Positions 1 to 9,127 of a DNA stretch of 64,000 nucleotides are shown piece after piece. A model generated the notes under the pieces. It had not been told where the DNA came from, did no database searches, and was given only the letters and a program-made list of their open reading frames with translations. The DNA is from Borrelia recurrentis A1 (GTDB taxonomy: Bacteria > Spirochaetota > Spirochaetia > Borreliales > Borreliaceae). Positions within the stretch are counted from its first letter, which is position 1. Each line of letters begins with the position of its first letter. A program made the position numbers and the translations under genes. The DNA lies in assembly GCF_000019705.1 (NCBI RefSeq), contig NC_011246.1, forward strand, positions 1 through 64,000, written 5' to 3'.

Positions 1-1497
1 CAAGCTACTCAAGAAAATTTAGCTTGGAAGAAGGCGTTTGGTATACAAAAATCAACAAACAGCACCTATAGTTTAAAAAGTAAACAGGATAAATTAAACA
101 AACTAAGAAAAGGAACAAGAAATACGACAGAAAAAATAAAAGAAAAACCATTAGAATTAGAAAAGAAAATACAAGAAGCAAAGAAACAAGACAAAAAAGC
201 ACAAGAAGCACAACAATTAGAATCAGAACTAGAATCAGCAAGAAAAAAACAAGAAGAAATAAGGGAAACAAAATTACAAAAAGAAAAAGAACAAGAAGCA
301 CAACGATTAACATCAGAACTAGAATCAGAACTAGAATTAGCAAGAAAAAAACAAGAAGAAATAAGGGTAGCAAAAGCACAAGAAGCAGAACAAAAAAGAA
401 AAAAACAATTAGAGTTAGAGGAACAAATAGCAGAAAGGGGAATAATAGCAATAGAAGAAAAAATAGAAGAACTAGAATCAAAATTATTAAAAGCTCAAGA
501 AGAAGAAGCATTAGCAGAAGAGGCATATAATAAGGCATATGATAAATTAGAAGAATTAGAAGAAGCAGAACAGACAGAAAACGAAGAAGAAAAAATACAA
601 CAAGCACAACAAGAAGAAGAACTAGCATTATTAAAATACGAGGAGATGCAACATGCAAAATCTACAATAGAGCAAGAATTAAAAGATACAAAAAAAACAT
701 TAAAAAGTGAACAAGCAAAATTATTATATGCACAATCAGGAATATTACAAGACAAAATAAAGGAAAAAGAGACAATTTTGAATGAACTTTTTCAATTAAC
801 TTCACAAATTAGTAGTGATAATAACCCAAACAACAGTATCACAAACTCTAATAGGTATGAAAAGTTTCCTGCCTCCTATGGTCATGGGCTGGGAATACCT
901 TTGGTTTCATTCTCCATTTTAATGGAAGTAGATCGCCATTTCTTTACTCAATATTTCAATGACCAAGCTATTGCTGCTACTTTTAAATATAATAAAGATA
1001 GAATATATCCAATATTATTGGGTGTAACTAGAATATATGATGCTTATCAAAAATTAAAGCAAAAAGACTATTATACTAAGCAGGATGAAAATTATAAAAA
1101 AATGAAAGAATATTCAGATGTTACTAGTAATTTCCTATATAACATAAATTCAATGATACCAAGCCTTAATTATCAAAATATGTTAGATGATATATATCGC
1201 AATATTCACAAAGTAAAAATAAATGCAACAATAGAAGAACTTTCAAATATAAAGGATCAGTTTAAGAAATATATACAAAAATTACTTGAAACAGCAAATA
1301 AAATACATAGACGTGTAAATTCTGTGAGATTTCAACAGTTTAATGTATTACCAGAAACAGAAGAATATTATAAAGTCTTTAAAAGTATCAATGATGATGA
1401 CCTTCAACAAGAAATTAAGACTACAAATGATTATTTTAGTGAATGTATGGCATATGTTAGGTCAATAATAAAAAGAGTAATCCCTCAAGAAAGTTAA
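1..1497 (+). CDS. Coiled-coil protein, 3' part (5' end outside window)
   Basis: The reading frame is open from the first base to a TAA at 1495-1497, giving 498 visible codons, so the true start lies to the left. Roughly the first 250 visible residues are almost only E, K, Q, A, L, R and I, with imperfect repeats built around QEAQ, SELES and ARKKQEEIR, typical of a long charged alpha-helical coiled coil. From about codon 270 the composition becomes ordinary, with aromatic residues (GHGLGIPLVSF, then a helix-rich tail), suggesting a separate C-terminal domain. No membrane segment or catalytic motif is seen. I do not recognise the family. The antisense leucine-rich frame over the repeats is a composition shadow. 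A structural or surface role is only a guess. Confidence 0.75.
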   Translation, partial: QATQENLAWKKAFGIQKSTNSTYSLKSKQDKLNKLRKGTRNTTEKIKEKPLELEKKIQEAKKQDKKAQEAQQLESELESARKKQEEIRETKLQKEKEQEAQRLTSELESELELARKKQEEIRVAKAQEAEQKRKKQLELEEQIAERGIIAIEEKIEELESKLLKAQEEEALAEEAYNKAYDKLEELEEAEQTENEEEKIQQAQQEEELALLKYEEMQHAKSTIEQELKDTKKTLKSEQAKLLYAQSGILQDKIKEKETILNELFQLTSQISSDNNPNNSITNSNRYEKFPASYGHGLGIPLVSFSILMEVDRHFFTQYFNDQAIAATFKYNKDRIYPILLGVTRIYDAYQKLKQKDYYTKQDENYKKMKEYSDVTSNFLYNINSMIPSLNYQNMLDDIYRNIHKVKINATIEELSNIKDQFKKYIQKLLETANKIHRRVNSVRFQQFNVLPETEEYYKVFKSINDDDLQQEIKTTNDYFSECMAYVRSIIKRVIPQES

Positions 1498-1563
1498 ACT
1501 ACAGAAATGCTATAAATACCTTTTACAAAGATAACATAATATAATGAATAAATTATGAACAAA

Positions 1564-1597
1564 ATATAACAGTACAAATTCTTTTGTACTGTTATAT
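1564..1597 (+). terminator. Hairpin after coiled-coil gene
   Basis: An inverted repeat (TATAACAGTACAAA and its complement) with a very short loop lies about 70 bases after the stop of the coiled-coil gene. There is no long U run, so it may act as an mRNA 3' stabiliser as much as a terminator. Confidence 0.5.
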
Positions 1598-1919
1598 CAA
1601 ATAGTATCTATAAAAATCAAATTAATTAAACTGTATTAAAAAAGCAATCAGTAATATATTATCCGATATTAATATCATTAATTAAAAAATATTATTTAAT
1701 TTATGATATTAATTAATTGTGATATATAATTTTCTATTGTAAATTATTGATAGTTTTAATTTGTAATTAAGGAGGTAGTCTTTTAATTAATTTTAATTAA
1801 TTTAGATGGTGAGATAATTTATGACATATAGATGGCATAAAGTATAAGCAATGTTTGTCTAATTTTAAGTATTGGGTAATGAAATTAGGTCTTTATAGTA
1901 GAAAAAGGAGGAATTAATC
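1598..1919. other. Intergenic, AT-rich leader region
   Basis: No supported gene. There is an AAGGAGG at 1789-1795 followed only by a very short frame. The real ribosome site of the next gene (AAAAAGGAGG) is at about 1904-1913. Confidence 0.5.
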
Positions 1920-2939
1920 TTGAAAAACATGATGATAAAGATATTAGTACTATTATTAATGGGACTGTTTGGGAGCTGTCATTTAAAAGGATTAGTGGAT
2001 ATAAGTACCGAAGAAGATGGAGAAGATATAAAATTTAAAATTCGCTTCAAAGAAAGTAATGAATTTGATCAAAATTCAAATAATAATAACGAAGAACTTA
2101 CAAATTTGTTGGTTAACAAATTTGGATTGTCAGCTCAACAAATAAAAGCAATTCAACATTTACGCAGAATAGTAGTTGATTTTGATAAAGAAGATAAATA
2201 TACTAATAATGAATTTTATCAATTTATAGACTGTCTTAAAGGATTAGAGCTAAAAGACTTAGCTGATAACATTTTATATATTATGAATGAAATAAAAGAA
2301 GTGATTAAATTTATTGGGGCTGTAAAAAATGACAAGAAAAAACAAGAATTATTTCTAGAATTTAAACAAATCGAAGATGATTATATGTCAATAATAAGGG
2401 ATTCTTATAGTAGACCTGTAATTAATAGAGCTGAAATTATAAAGATTTACAACCTAATTCAAAAAAATAAGTTTGAGACATTTAAATATCAACGTATAAG
2501 AGCAGTAGATTTTGCATCTACAAGAGAGAATAAAGAACTTATACGATATATAAAAGAAATCATTGATAATACCCAGCCTTCTGAGGAAACTGCTCAAATA
2601 AACAAAGATAGACATTATACTCGACTTATATTCAAAATAATTGAATCCGTTTATCTGAATGAAGATTTTTTAACATCTTTTAGTAAAAAGATTTCAGAAC
2701 TTCGTAAAATAATAGATTCGGTTATGTTAGTAATTGATAATGAACAAGATACAAATAAGAAACAAGAGATCGAGACTCAATTTAATAACGCTAAGGAACA
2801 ATATGAGTCTGATGTAGTAAACATATATATGAATTTTGATCATATGAAAGATCGCCCAGAGTGGTCACAATTTTTGGGACTACAAGAGCGTATTCTGCTG
2901 CATAAAAACGCTTTTAACAACATTATTACTTCTTCATAA
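1920..2939 (+). CDS. BTA121-like surface lipoprotein
   Basis: A 339-residue lipoprotein precursor. The signal peptide ends in LFGSC with the lipid-attachment Cys at residue 20. The start is TTG: AAAAGGAGG lies 6 bases upstream of it, while the first ATG is 15 bases away. Around residues 62-110 is a segment (FGLSAQQIKAIQHLRRIV, then EFYQFIDCLKGLELKDLADNIL) resembling the repeated BTA121 domain of relapsing-fever megaplasmid lipoproteins; the frameshifted gene at 53.9-54.5 kb has the same layout. The remainder is helical and charged. Expected location is the outer membrane surface; function is unknown. Family assignment is from recalled sequence pattern only. Confidence 0.7.
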   Translation: MKNMMIKILVLLLMGLFGSCHLKGLVDISTEEDGEDIKFKIRFKESNEFDQNSNNNNEELTNLLVNKFGLSAQQIKAIQHLRRIVVDFDKEDKYTNNEFYQFIDCLKGLELKDLADNILYIMNEIKEVIKFIGAVKNDKKKQELFLEFKQIEDDYMSIIRDSYSRPVINRAEIIKIYNLIQKNKFETFKYQRIRAVDFASTRENKELIRYIKEIIDNTQPSEETAQINKDRHYTRLIFKIIESVYLNEDFLTSFSKKISELRKIIDSVMLVIDNEQDTNKKQEIETQFNNAKEQYESDVVNIYMNFDHMKDRPEWSQFLGLQERILLHKNAFNNIITSS

Positions 2940-2968
2940 TTGATGTTTTAAATAATTATTAAAAAAAT

Positions 2969-3013
2969 AAAGTCGATACATCAAAGCTAAATGCTGGTGT
3001 ATCTGACTTTTTT
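2969..3013 (+). terminator. Rho-independent terminator
   Basis: Stem AAAGTC-GATACATCA pairs with TGGTGTATC-TGACTTT around an 11-base loop and is followed by a T run. It lies 30 bases after the BTA121-like gene. Confidence 0.8.
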
Positions 3014-3197
3014 ATTTGTATTATAAGAGTTTATCACTTATGCTTTACAAAGTTAATGATATTATTAAAATCTATTACATTGGTATAAATCAATTTGTTA
3101 TTCAAATTCATATAATACAATAATCTCATCGGTTATATGTTCAATCGATTTAAGCAGTTCTTAGTGTTGAATGCTAAATGCAGAAATATTGTTATTT

Positions 3198-3845
3198 TTA
3201 ACTCATTTTTTTAGTTACATATTCAATTGATTTGCGTATTTCTTCAAGTTGAATAATAAGTTCAGCAATACTATTATCCATATCATTAATATCAAGCATG
3301 TCCATTGAGGAAAAATATTGTTTTTTGGTTTTTCTATATATCTTTAATACCTCGCCTATATCCTTCATACGTTTATCAAGAACTTGTACACCTTTAGTAT
3401 TGTATATGTACCAATTATCATATTCTTGTATATCTCCAAAACTCCCAGCCACATCCTTCATTGTACGTATGAGATATATTACTTTGGCTGGATCTTTCCT
3501 TTTGAGCACTTTAAGAAAGTTATATGTTTTTGCAAACAAAGGTTCATATTCTTTTCCAAAATAACCATCTGGTGGATAACATTTAGTAGTATCAAAAATA
3601 ACTTCACAATAAACTCTAAAATCTGCCTCAGCATATATATCACGTGAAGGGGTATATATTCCTTCAGGTAGAGATTTAACATATTCGACTTCTTTTATAA
3701 ATTCTGGATCACCTTTTAATTCATTTAATTTATTTTCCCATTCTGTCACTATTGGTAATTTTATCTTTACTTTATCTTGTGCAAATAAATGAATTAAAGA
3801 TGTCATATATAAAATAATCAATAAAGATATTTTAAGATTTTCCAT
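3198..3845 (-). CDS. Secreted or periplasmic protein, unknown
   Basis: 215 residues with an N-terminal hydrophobic signal (residues 5-22, ending HLFAQD), which fits signal peptidase I cleavage after AQ or FA. There is no lipobox cysteine, so this is not a lipoprotein, unlike most neighbours. The mature part is charged and helical, with two cysteines near residues 79 and 88 (YCEVIF..TTKCYPP). No strong ribosome site is visible upstream of the ATG. I do not recognise the family. It is transcribed toward the convergent BTA121-like gene. Confidence 0.65.
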   Translation of the reverse strand: MENLKISLLIILYMTSLIHLFAQDKVKIKLPIVTEWENKLNELKGDPEFIKEVEYVKSLPEGIYTPSRDIYAEADFRVYCEVIFDTTKCYPPDGYFGKEYEPLFAKTYNFLKVLKRKDPAKVIYLIRTMKDVAGSFGDIQEYDNWYIYNTKGVQVLDKRMKDIGEVLKIYRKTKKQYFSSMDMLDINDMDNSIAELIIQLEEIRKSIEYVTKKMS

Positions 3846-3935
3846 TTCAATTTTATTGTATTTTATATATTGATTTATTACAATAGTTTAAAGCATAAAT
3901 GCCTCACATATAAAATGCATAAATTTCGTAATTAA

Positions 3936-3960
3936 AAAGCCCACAACTTTACTGTAGGCC
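3936..3960 (-). terminator. Terminator of the 4043-4837 gene
   Basis: On the minus strand, GCCTACA pairs with TGTGGGC around a short loop and is followed by TTTTTAATT. It lies about 80 bases after the stop of the lipoprotein gene. Confidence 0.65.
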
Positions 3961-4042
3961 TAAATGTAATTCCAATATATAATTAAATGTTTATATATAA
4001 CGCATTACATAAGTAGCTTTTACATTAGTAATATTATAAAAA

Positions 4043-4837
4043 TCACTTCTCTTTTTTTAATTTACTCACATTATCCTCAATTTGATTACTTAAACTTTTA
4101 AGTTCATTATTAATCACACAAATTCGATTAGTACTACATGCAAGACCAGTAGAACCTAATGCCAAAGTGATAATTGGTCTCAAATTCTCTTCAATTCTAT
4201 CTAAAGCATTAATACCAAATATTGCTGCTGAATTTATTATATTTTGAAGTAATCTTACAAGCTCTTCTCTAAGTTCAAGCATATGCTCTAAAGAAACCCT
4301 AATATCATTAATAATTTCTGTATTTGAACTACTCTTAATCATAATTAAATTAGCATCACTTAAAATATAACCTCTTCTAGCCAAAACACTATCGATACTA
4401 CTTGCAATATCCCATAACCCTATAAACAAATCCGAAACAACCGACTTTAAATTCTTATCAAAAGAACTTGACAAATTTGTTACTATTGTATTTAAGTTAT
4501 TTAAAGTTCCAATATCTCGCTTTAATACAGAATAAATTCCATATTTAACTCTTTTAATAGTAGAATTCCATTGAAATATGCTATCAAACTGTGCCTCATC
4601 AAATCCTACAGGTATATAAATATAAGAATCTCTAAGTTTCACAAAACTTACCTGTAATGCAGAATAAGCATCCAAAGTATTCAATCTATTTTTTTCATTC
4701 AAATTATCAAACGAATCTAAATCACCATTTAATAAAAAATCATTATTATTTATTATCTTTCCCAATGGACATTTTAAAATTACAATACTAAGCACCAATA
4801 TCACTACACATATAAAATATTTCCATTTCACTAACAT
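4043..4837 (-). CDS. Surface lipoprotein, array subfamily A
   Basis: 264 residues. The signal ends VILKC, with the lipid Cys at residue 23. Family landmarks: YIPVGFDEAQFD at about 72-84, GIYSVLKRD at about 99-107, and a C-terminal Cys pair (ACSTNRICVINNE) before a predicted helix. The family is probably the relapsing-fever lipoproteins annotated as virulence-associated (MIA), related to Lyme PFam54 proteins; that link is recalled. GGGGG touches the first ATG (TTA GTG follows), so the in-frame GTG at 4831 has better spacing and may be the true start. Presumed surface exposed; PFam54 relatives bind host complement or plasma proteins, but no binding site can be read here. Confidence 0.75.
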   Translation of the reverse strand: MLVKWKYFICVVILVLSIVILKCPLGKIINNNDFLLNGDLDSFDNLNEKNRLNTLDAYSALQVSFVKLRDSYIYIPVGFDEAQFDSIFQWNSTIKRVKYGIYSVLKRDIGTLNNLNTIVTNLSSSFDKNLKSVVSDLFIGLWDIASSIDSVLARRGYILSDANLIMIKSSSNTEIINDIRVSLEHMLELREELVRLLQNIINSAAIFGINALDRIEENLRPIITLALGSTGLACSTNRICVINNELKSLSNQIEDNVSKLKKEK

Positions 4838-4923
4838 TCCCCCTTTATATTTTTGAATTACAATACTGATTAAGCATCATCATACTACTTAAAGTAATAT
4901 ATTTTCATATCTATTATATTATA

Positions 4924-4965
4924 ATAATAAAACTATATTACAATAATATAATATAGTTTTATTAT
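4924..4965. repeat. Perfect 16-bp inverted repeat
   Basis: ATAATAAAACTATATT at 4924-4939 is matched exactly by its complement at 4950-4965, with a 10-base loop. It lies in the gap between two same-strand lipoprotein genes. It could be a transcript end or a cruciform; there is no clear U run. Confidence 0.6.
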
Positions 4966-5038
4966 AAATTTATACATAATATAAAAATTGATAATAATTT
5001 CTAATATCTATCTAAAGTCAAAACTAAAAGATCACTTT

Positions 5039-5072
5039 AATAGTAAACCTACATATTATAAGTTTACTATTA
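5039..5072 (-). terminator. Hairpin after the 5146-6114 gene
   Basis: AATAGTAAAC and GTTTACTATT form a stem around a 14-base loop, about 75 bases after the stop codon, in T-rich flanks. Confidence 0.55.
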
Positions 5073-5145
5073 ATTTTTATCAATTTATTTAATTATTTGT
5101 TATTTAATAAATTCAAATCCAAAAGGATTTACAAATACATCAAGA

Positions 5146-6114
5146 CTATAACCATAAATATATTTCACGTATCAATTGCTCAACCTTACGACCAAGCTTG
5201 ACTCGCAATACATTCAAATCATTCTTAACAGCACAAATTCTAGTATTACATTGTTGATTAGAATTTAAAGGTATAAGGCTAGTAATTGTTCCTACTCTTT
5301 GCAAAATATCATTTTTATCTTTTGATTTTGCCATATCATTAATGACATCTTGTACTAATTTTGTCATTTCTCCCCATTTTGCACAAAACTCATCTAGCCC
5401 ATTTTTAAGAAAATTAAAACCTGCAATATCTTTACTAATTGCCAGTTTAGATAAATTATAATTACTAAAGTCACCCCAATGCCCATTTATAAGTTTATGG
5501 ATAATATGATCCGAAATATCTTTTAATTTAGAAATTAAAGCATGAGATTCATTTTTAGATAAATATTCTTCCAAAACCTTCTCTGGATGACTATTAACCA
5601 CTATTTTTTGTAGATTATGCAAAGTTTTAATATCACCTTTTAAAATAGCATAAACATTATTTTTAAAAGGTAAACTATACTCAAAATTAAATTCACTCTC
5701 AATATCACTTAGCATATAATCATTAAATCCCTCAGGTCTATAATAATACAAAGCTTTAACCCTATCAAAGCTTGTCTTAAAGGCATCATAAGATTCCTCT
5801 TCTAGTGTTTTTCTTTTTTTATCCTGACCATCTCCCTTATCACCCACAACTACAATACCTTGATCAACTACATTATCTTGAACACCACCACCTGGCAAAT
5901 CTTTTCCTAATGTAGCCCCACCTCCTTGATTATCTAATGTAGACCCCACCAATGAATCATCTGTTTTTCCTATTCTATCAGAATTAATTGTCCTTACAGA
6001 TCTGTCCTTAGAGACATCTCTTTTACTTCCAGTATTATCAATTTTTCCTCCACCTTGCTTACAACACAATATTAATAAAGCAAATAGAAATGCCAACATA
6101 TAAATTCGCTGCAT
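5146..6114 (-). CDS. Surface lipoprotein, array subfamily A
   Basis: 322 residues. The signal ends LLILCC, lipid Cys 17 or 18. A Gly/Asp/Lys-rich, probably unstructured linker (residues 19-100) separates the anchor from a helical domain with LYYYRPEGF at 122-130 and VYAILKGDI near 152-160. The C-terminus has QQCNTRICAVKNDL, the Cys pair typical of subfamily A. AAAGGAGG lies 11 bases before the ATG. This is one of the clearest full-length members and serves as a reference for the broken paralogs nearby. The long linker should lift the folded domain off the membrane. Ligand unknown. Confidence 0.8.
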   Translation of the reverse strand: MQRIYMLAFLFALLILCCKQGGGKIDNTGSKRDVSKDRSVRTINSDRIGKTDDSLVGSTLDNQGGGATLGKDLPGGGVQDNVVDQGIVVVGDKGDGQDKKRKTLEEESYDAFKTSFDRVKALYYYRPEGFNDYMLSDIESEFNFEYSLPFKNNVYAILKGDIKTLHNLQKIVVNSHPEKVLEEYLSKNESHALISKLKDISDHIIHKLINGHWGDFSNYNLSKLAISKDIAGFNFLKNGLDEFCAKWGEMTKLVQDVINDMAKSKDKNDILQRVGTITSLIPLNSNQQCNTRICAVKNDLNVLRVKLGRKVEQLIREIYLWL

Positions 6115-6192
6115 AAATCAATATCCTCCTTTGTGTCTTTACTCCATCAACCTTTAAAAATTAGAAAATATCTCTATATTCTAACGTAATAT

Positions 6193-6219
6193 ATTCTACC
6201 CCACTATTACAAAACAACA
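6193..6219 (-). promoter_or_regulatory. Conserved upstream element
   Basis: Shares the pattern ATTCTACNCCNNTATNA with sites upstream of other minus-strand lipoprotein genes (8868, 10113, 17748). Read on the coding strand it gives TTGTTTTGTAATAG, then TAGAAT, which could be a -35/-10 pair with short spacing. It is about 80-105 bases upstream of the 6114 start. Confidence 0.35.
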
Positions 6220-6287
6220 CATAAATCATTAACAATTTTAATTAAATTTTATTAATTAAAATTATAATCTAATATATCTAATAAAAA

Positions 6288-6308
6288 AGCCTGCCTTAAG
6301 TGCAGACT
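6288..6308 (-). terminator. Rho-independent terminator
   Basis: On the minus strand AGTCTGCACTT pairs with AGGCAGGCT and is followed by TTTTTTAT. It lies about 50 bases after the 6357 stop. Confidence 0.75.
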
Positions 6309-6356
6309 AATTAATAAATTAACACATACAATAATTATAACTATTATAATAGTGAA

Positions 6357-7409
6357 TTACTCCTCGGCTTTTAATTTATAAACTTGAGTCTCAACCTGTT
6401 TGATTAAATCTAAAATCTCATCTTTAAGCAAACGTATTGGATCATTTTTATAATTATCAGAACGCACAAATAAATTAATAATAGGAGACAAGTGTTTAAT
6501 AAGTTCGTCTTTATGATAAAATATTGATGCTTGCACAATTTGATCTTTAATAAGCCCTACTAACCTATTCCATTTTAAACATATAGAATCTAAATTACTA
6601 ACAAGCTCCTTAAGACCCAATACATCTTTACTAGACTGAAGTGCAACTAAATTAGATTTATCAAAAATAGAACCATTCTCATTTATAATCCTAAAAATAA
6701 GAGACATCGAAATATGTTGCAAAACATTAAGTAAATCACGAAAATAAGTATAACTACCATCCCAAACTAAAAACAAATATATGAGCATTAAATCCAGTTT
6801 ACTTAAAATCTCCATATCGCCTTTAATAACAGCATAAATATTATTTTTATATAATTCACTATAACTAGCATCTAACTTACGTTCAATATTATTTAATATA
6901 TTCTCATCAAACATTCTAGGCCTAGAATAATACAAGGTCTTAAGCTCTTCAATTTTTGCCTGCAACATAGCATAATTTTTCTTCAATATTTCTGTTTCTT
7001 CTTCTACTTGAACCAACTCTTCTTCTTTATTAACTTCCTTATCTTGTGAAGGATTCTCAACATCTTTGTCTAAAACATCACTACCCAATGAATCAACCAC
7101 ATTGGTCTTTAAATTTGGTTTATTTGAATCTGTTGTTCTTACTTGATTTATGACGAAATGACCACTTGGAGTTAATCCAACTTCTAAATCCAAGTTCAAC
7201 TTTTTATTTTCAAAATCATCCACTGCAAATTTTGATTGAACATTTTTTACAGTTGACGACGAGATTGACTCAGGCCTAGCCCTAACCAAACTCGAATGCA
7301 ATACATGGTTAGTACCATGAGTCTCATCCCCCCAATGTTTACAACATAATATCAACACACTAAATATCAATATACTAAGTAAAAATATTAACCTATAAAC
7401 TCGTTGCAT
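6357..7409 (-). CDS. Surface lipoprotein, array subfamily A, long linker
   Basis: 350 residues, among the longest of the array. The signal ends LILCC, Cys 22 or 23. A linker of about 100 residues is followed by an acidic, coiled-coil-prone stretch (EEELVQVEEETEILKK, about 129-144), then YYSRPRMFDEN at 160-170 and NIYAVIKGDME. The C-terminal Cys pair of the subfamily is missing (DPIRLLKDEIL instead), as in the next gene, so these two form a sub-branch. The start is supported by AAAGGAGGGTATTA before the ATG. Presumed surface lipoprotein, function unknown. Confidence 0.8.
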   Translation of the reverse strand: MQRVYRLIFLLSILIFSVLILCCKHWGDETHGTNHVLHSSLVRARPESISSSTVKNVQSKFAVDDFENKKLNLDLEVGLTPSGHFVINQVRTTDSNKPNLKTNVVDSLGSDVLDKDVENPSQDKEVNKEEELVQVEEETEILKKNYAMLQAKIEELKTLYYSRPRMFDENILNNIERKLDASYSELYKNNIYAVIKGDMEILSKLDLMLIYLFLVWDGSYTYFRDLLNVLQHISMSLIFRIINENGSIFDKSNLVALQSSKDVLGLKELVSNLDSICLKWNRLVGLIKDQIVQASIFYHKDELIKHLSPIINLFVRSDNYKNDPIRLLKDEILDLIKQVETQVYKLKAEE

Positions 7410-7749
7410 TAATACCCTCCTTTTTTTATATCATAATTATCACATAAGCATTAAAAATATATTTATGAGATATAGATCTCAATAAACTCTATATCAATTA
7501 GAATTAAATAACATGCAATTATTAATTTATTTAATTAAAAATTAAATTATCAACAATATTATTTAATAAAAACTCTCTATCTCATATCAAATTATTCCCA
7601 ATTTTTACTATCAAAAACTCCTTAAAATAATAACTACTACAAAATAAAAAACATAATAAGTCTACATTTAAATGCAAACTTATTTACAAGTTATTTATAA
7701 ATTATTTACAAACAAGCAGATACAATAACTATAAAATTATATTAAATTC
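7410..7749. other. Intergenic, no gene seen
   Basis: 340 bases of AT-rich DNA holding the promoter region of the 7409 gene's downstream neighbour set and no open frame of note. It includes an ATTAATTTATTTAATTAAAAATT stretch that recurs near 8910. Confidence 0.4.
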
Positions 7750-8787
7750 TCAGTGTTGTCTCCTAGTTAATTCATAAACCTTATCTCTAAGAGAAGAACG
7801 CAAATTTGTCAACTCATCCTTAAGAATACGTATTTTTACTTCTTCAAAATTCTTAGGAGTATCATATACATCAACAATTAACGACAAGTATTCTACAATA
7901 AAAAATACAGAATCAAGATTGGATGCTTCAACAATTCGATCTTGAACTATCTTTACCAACTCACTCCACTTTTTATGCACAACACTTAAAGTATCTGTCA
8001 TAACATCAATACACCCAAAATCTTGACTATTCTTCAATTTACTTAAATTCTCATCACTAAATATCTCACCCTTCTCATCTATAATTTTAAAGATAAGACC
8101 CCCAAGATTGTTTAAAATTCTAAAAAAATAATGGGGGTAATTATATTCTGAACTCCAAGATCCAACTGAATATCTCATTATAATTTCCAATCTACTTAAA
8201 ATATGCATATCGCCCTTTAATACAGCATAAACATTATTGTTAGAAGTCCTACTATAATGCAGCTTGACATCACTCATAATTTTATCAAGTGTATATTCGC
8301 TAAATTTATCAGATCTGTAATAATACAATGTTTTAAGATTGTCAATGCTTGTCATTAATGCATCATAAGATTTCTCAAATGTCCTTTGTTTTTGTTCTGT
8401 ATAATCAGATCCCTTCTCCTCATCAACAACATCAGGTGTCTTCTCCCTATTACTTGGCATATCAGGTAAACCATTACTTAACACATTAGGTGGTGGGGTT
8501 AAAGTATTTGCATCCTCAGCATTTTCTGTTCGTCTTGATGCTGATAAATCACCCACTGGTTTTATGTTAATTGACAAATCTACACCTAACTTATTATGTC
8601 GTAAATCACCTGTACCTGAAGTCTTTGTTTCTTCCAAGTGAGTATTATTTAACACAGTAGCTGGCATTGATCCATAGATCTTCCTATCTCTATTCATTAA
8701 TTGACCATTACTAATATCGCCTCTATCCTGCCTACAACATAATATAAATACACTAAATACAAATATTACTCTATACATTTGATGCAT
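7750..8787 (-). CDS. Surface lipoprotein, array subfamily A
   Basis: 345 residues. The signal ends VFILCC, Cys 17 or 18. A polar Pro/Asn/Thr-rich linker spans about 20-130. The helical domain carries LYYYRSDKF near 154-162, NVYAVLKGDMHILSRL, and a C-terminus (VKIRILKDELTNL) without the Cys pair. It is closest in layout to the preceding gene (6357-7409). AAAGGAGGATTTA lies before the ATG. Outer-surface location inferred from the lipobox; no ligand can be inferred. Confidence 0.8.
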   Translation of the reverse strand: MHQMYRVIFVFSVFILCCRQDRGDISNGQLMNRDRKIYGSMPATVLNNTHLEETKTSGTGDLRHNKLGVDLSINIKPVGDLSASRRTENAEDANTLTPPPNVLSNGLPDMPSNREKTPDVVDEEKGSDYTEQKQRTFEKSYDALMTSIDNLKTLYYYRSDKFSEYTLDKIMSDVKLHYSRTSNNNVYAVLKGDMHILSRLEIIMRYSVGSWSSEYNYPHYFFRILNNLGGLIFKIIDEKGEIFSDENLSKLKNSQDFGCIDVMTDTLSVVHKKWSELVKIVQDRIVEASNLDSVFFIVEYLSLIVDVYDTPKNFEEVKIRILKDELTNLRSSLRDKVYELTRRQH

Positions 8788-8867
8788 TAAATCCTCCTTT
8801 TTCTATTTACATCATAATTTACATATAAGCATCAAAAAAAATATTGATGACATATAAAACCCACTAC

Positions 8868-8893
8868 AGTCTACACCCATTATTATCAAATAA
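8868..8893 (-). promoter_or_regulatory. Conserved upstream element
   Basis: Contains GTCTACACCCATTATTATCA, matching sites at 6193, 10113 and 17748. It is preceded by the shared block GACATATAAAAC (8849-8860), which would lie in the 5' leader. Confidence 0.4.
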
Positions 8894-9025
8894 CATGAAA
8901 TTATTAATTTATTTAATTAAAAATTTATTGATTAATGAAATTGCTCTATAAAACATAATTTTAAACAAATTAATTATATTTATCTTGTCTATATAAATCC
9001 TATTTTTTCATTCATAAAATAAAAC

Positions 9026-9050
9026 TAAGCCTGCACTTAAGCAGGCTCAG
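9026..9050 (-). terminator. Rho-independent terminator
   Basis: GCCTGC-ACTTAA-GCAGGC hairpin followed on the minus strand by TTAGTTTTATTTT. It lies about 80 bases after the 9128 stop. Confidence 0.75.
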
Positions 9051-9127
9051 AGAATATTTATACGTCTACTTGCACTCTTTGAAACGAATACAAGTCCTTA
9101 ATAAACAAATACTATTATCTACTATTA

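Noticed and set aside
5-658. 217-codon minus-strand frame made mostly of L, V, F and I
   Set aside because: It is the antisense of the Glu/Lys/Gln/Leu codons of the coiled-coil gene; no ribosome site and composition expected from the complement.
495-755. Minus-strand Cys/Ser-rich frame
   Set aside because: Second antisense shadow of the same repeat region.
3298-3647. Plus-strand frames over the 3198-3845 gene
   Set aside because: Shadows of the secreted-protein gene, without ribosome sites or recognisable features.
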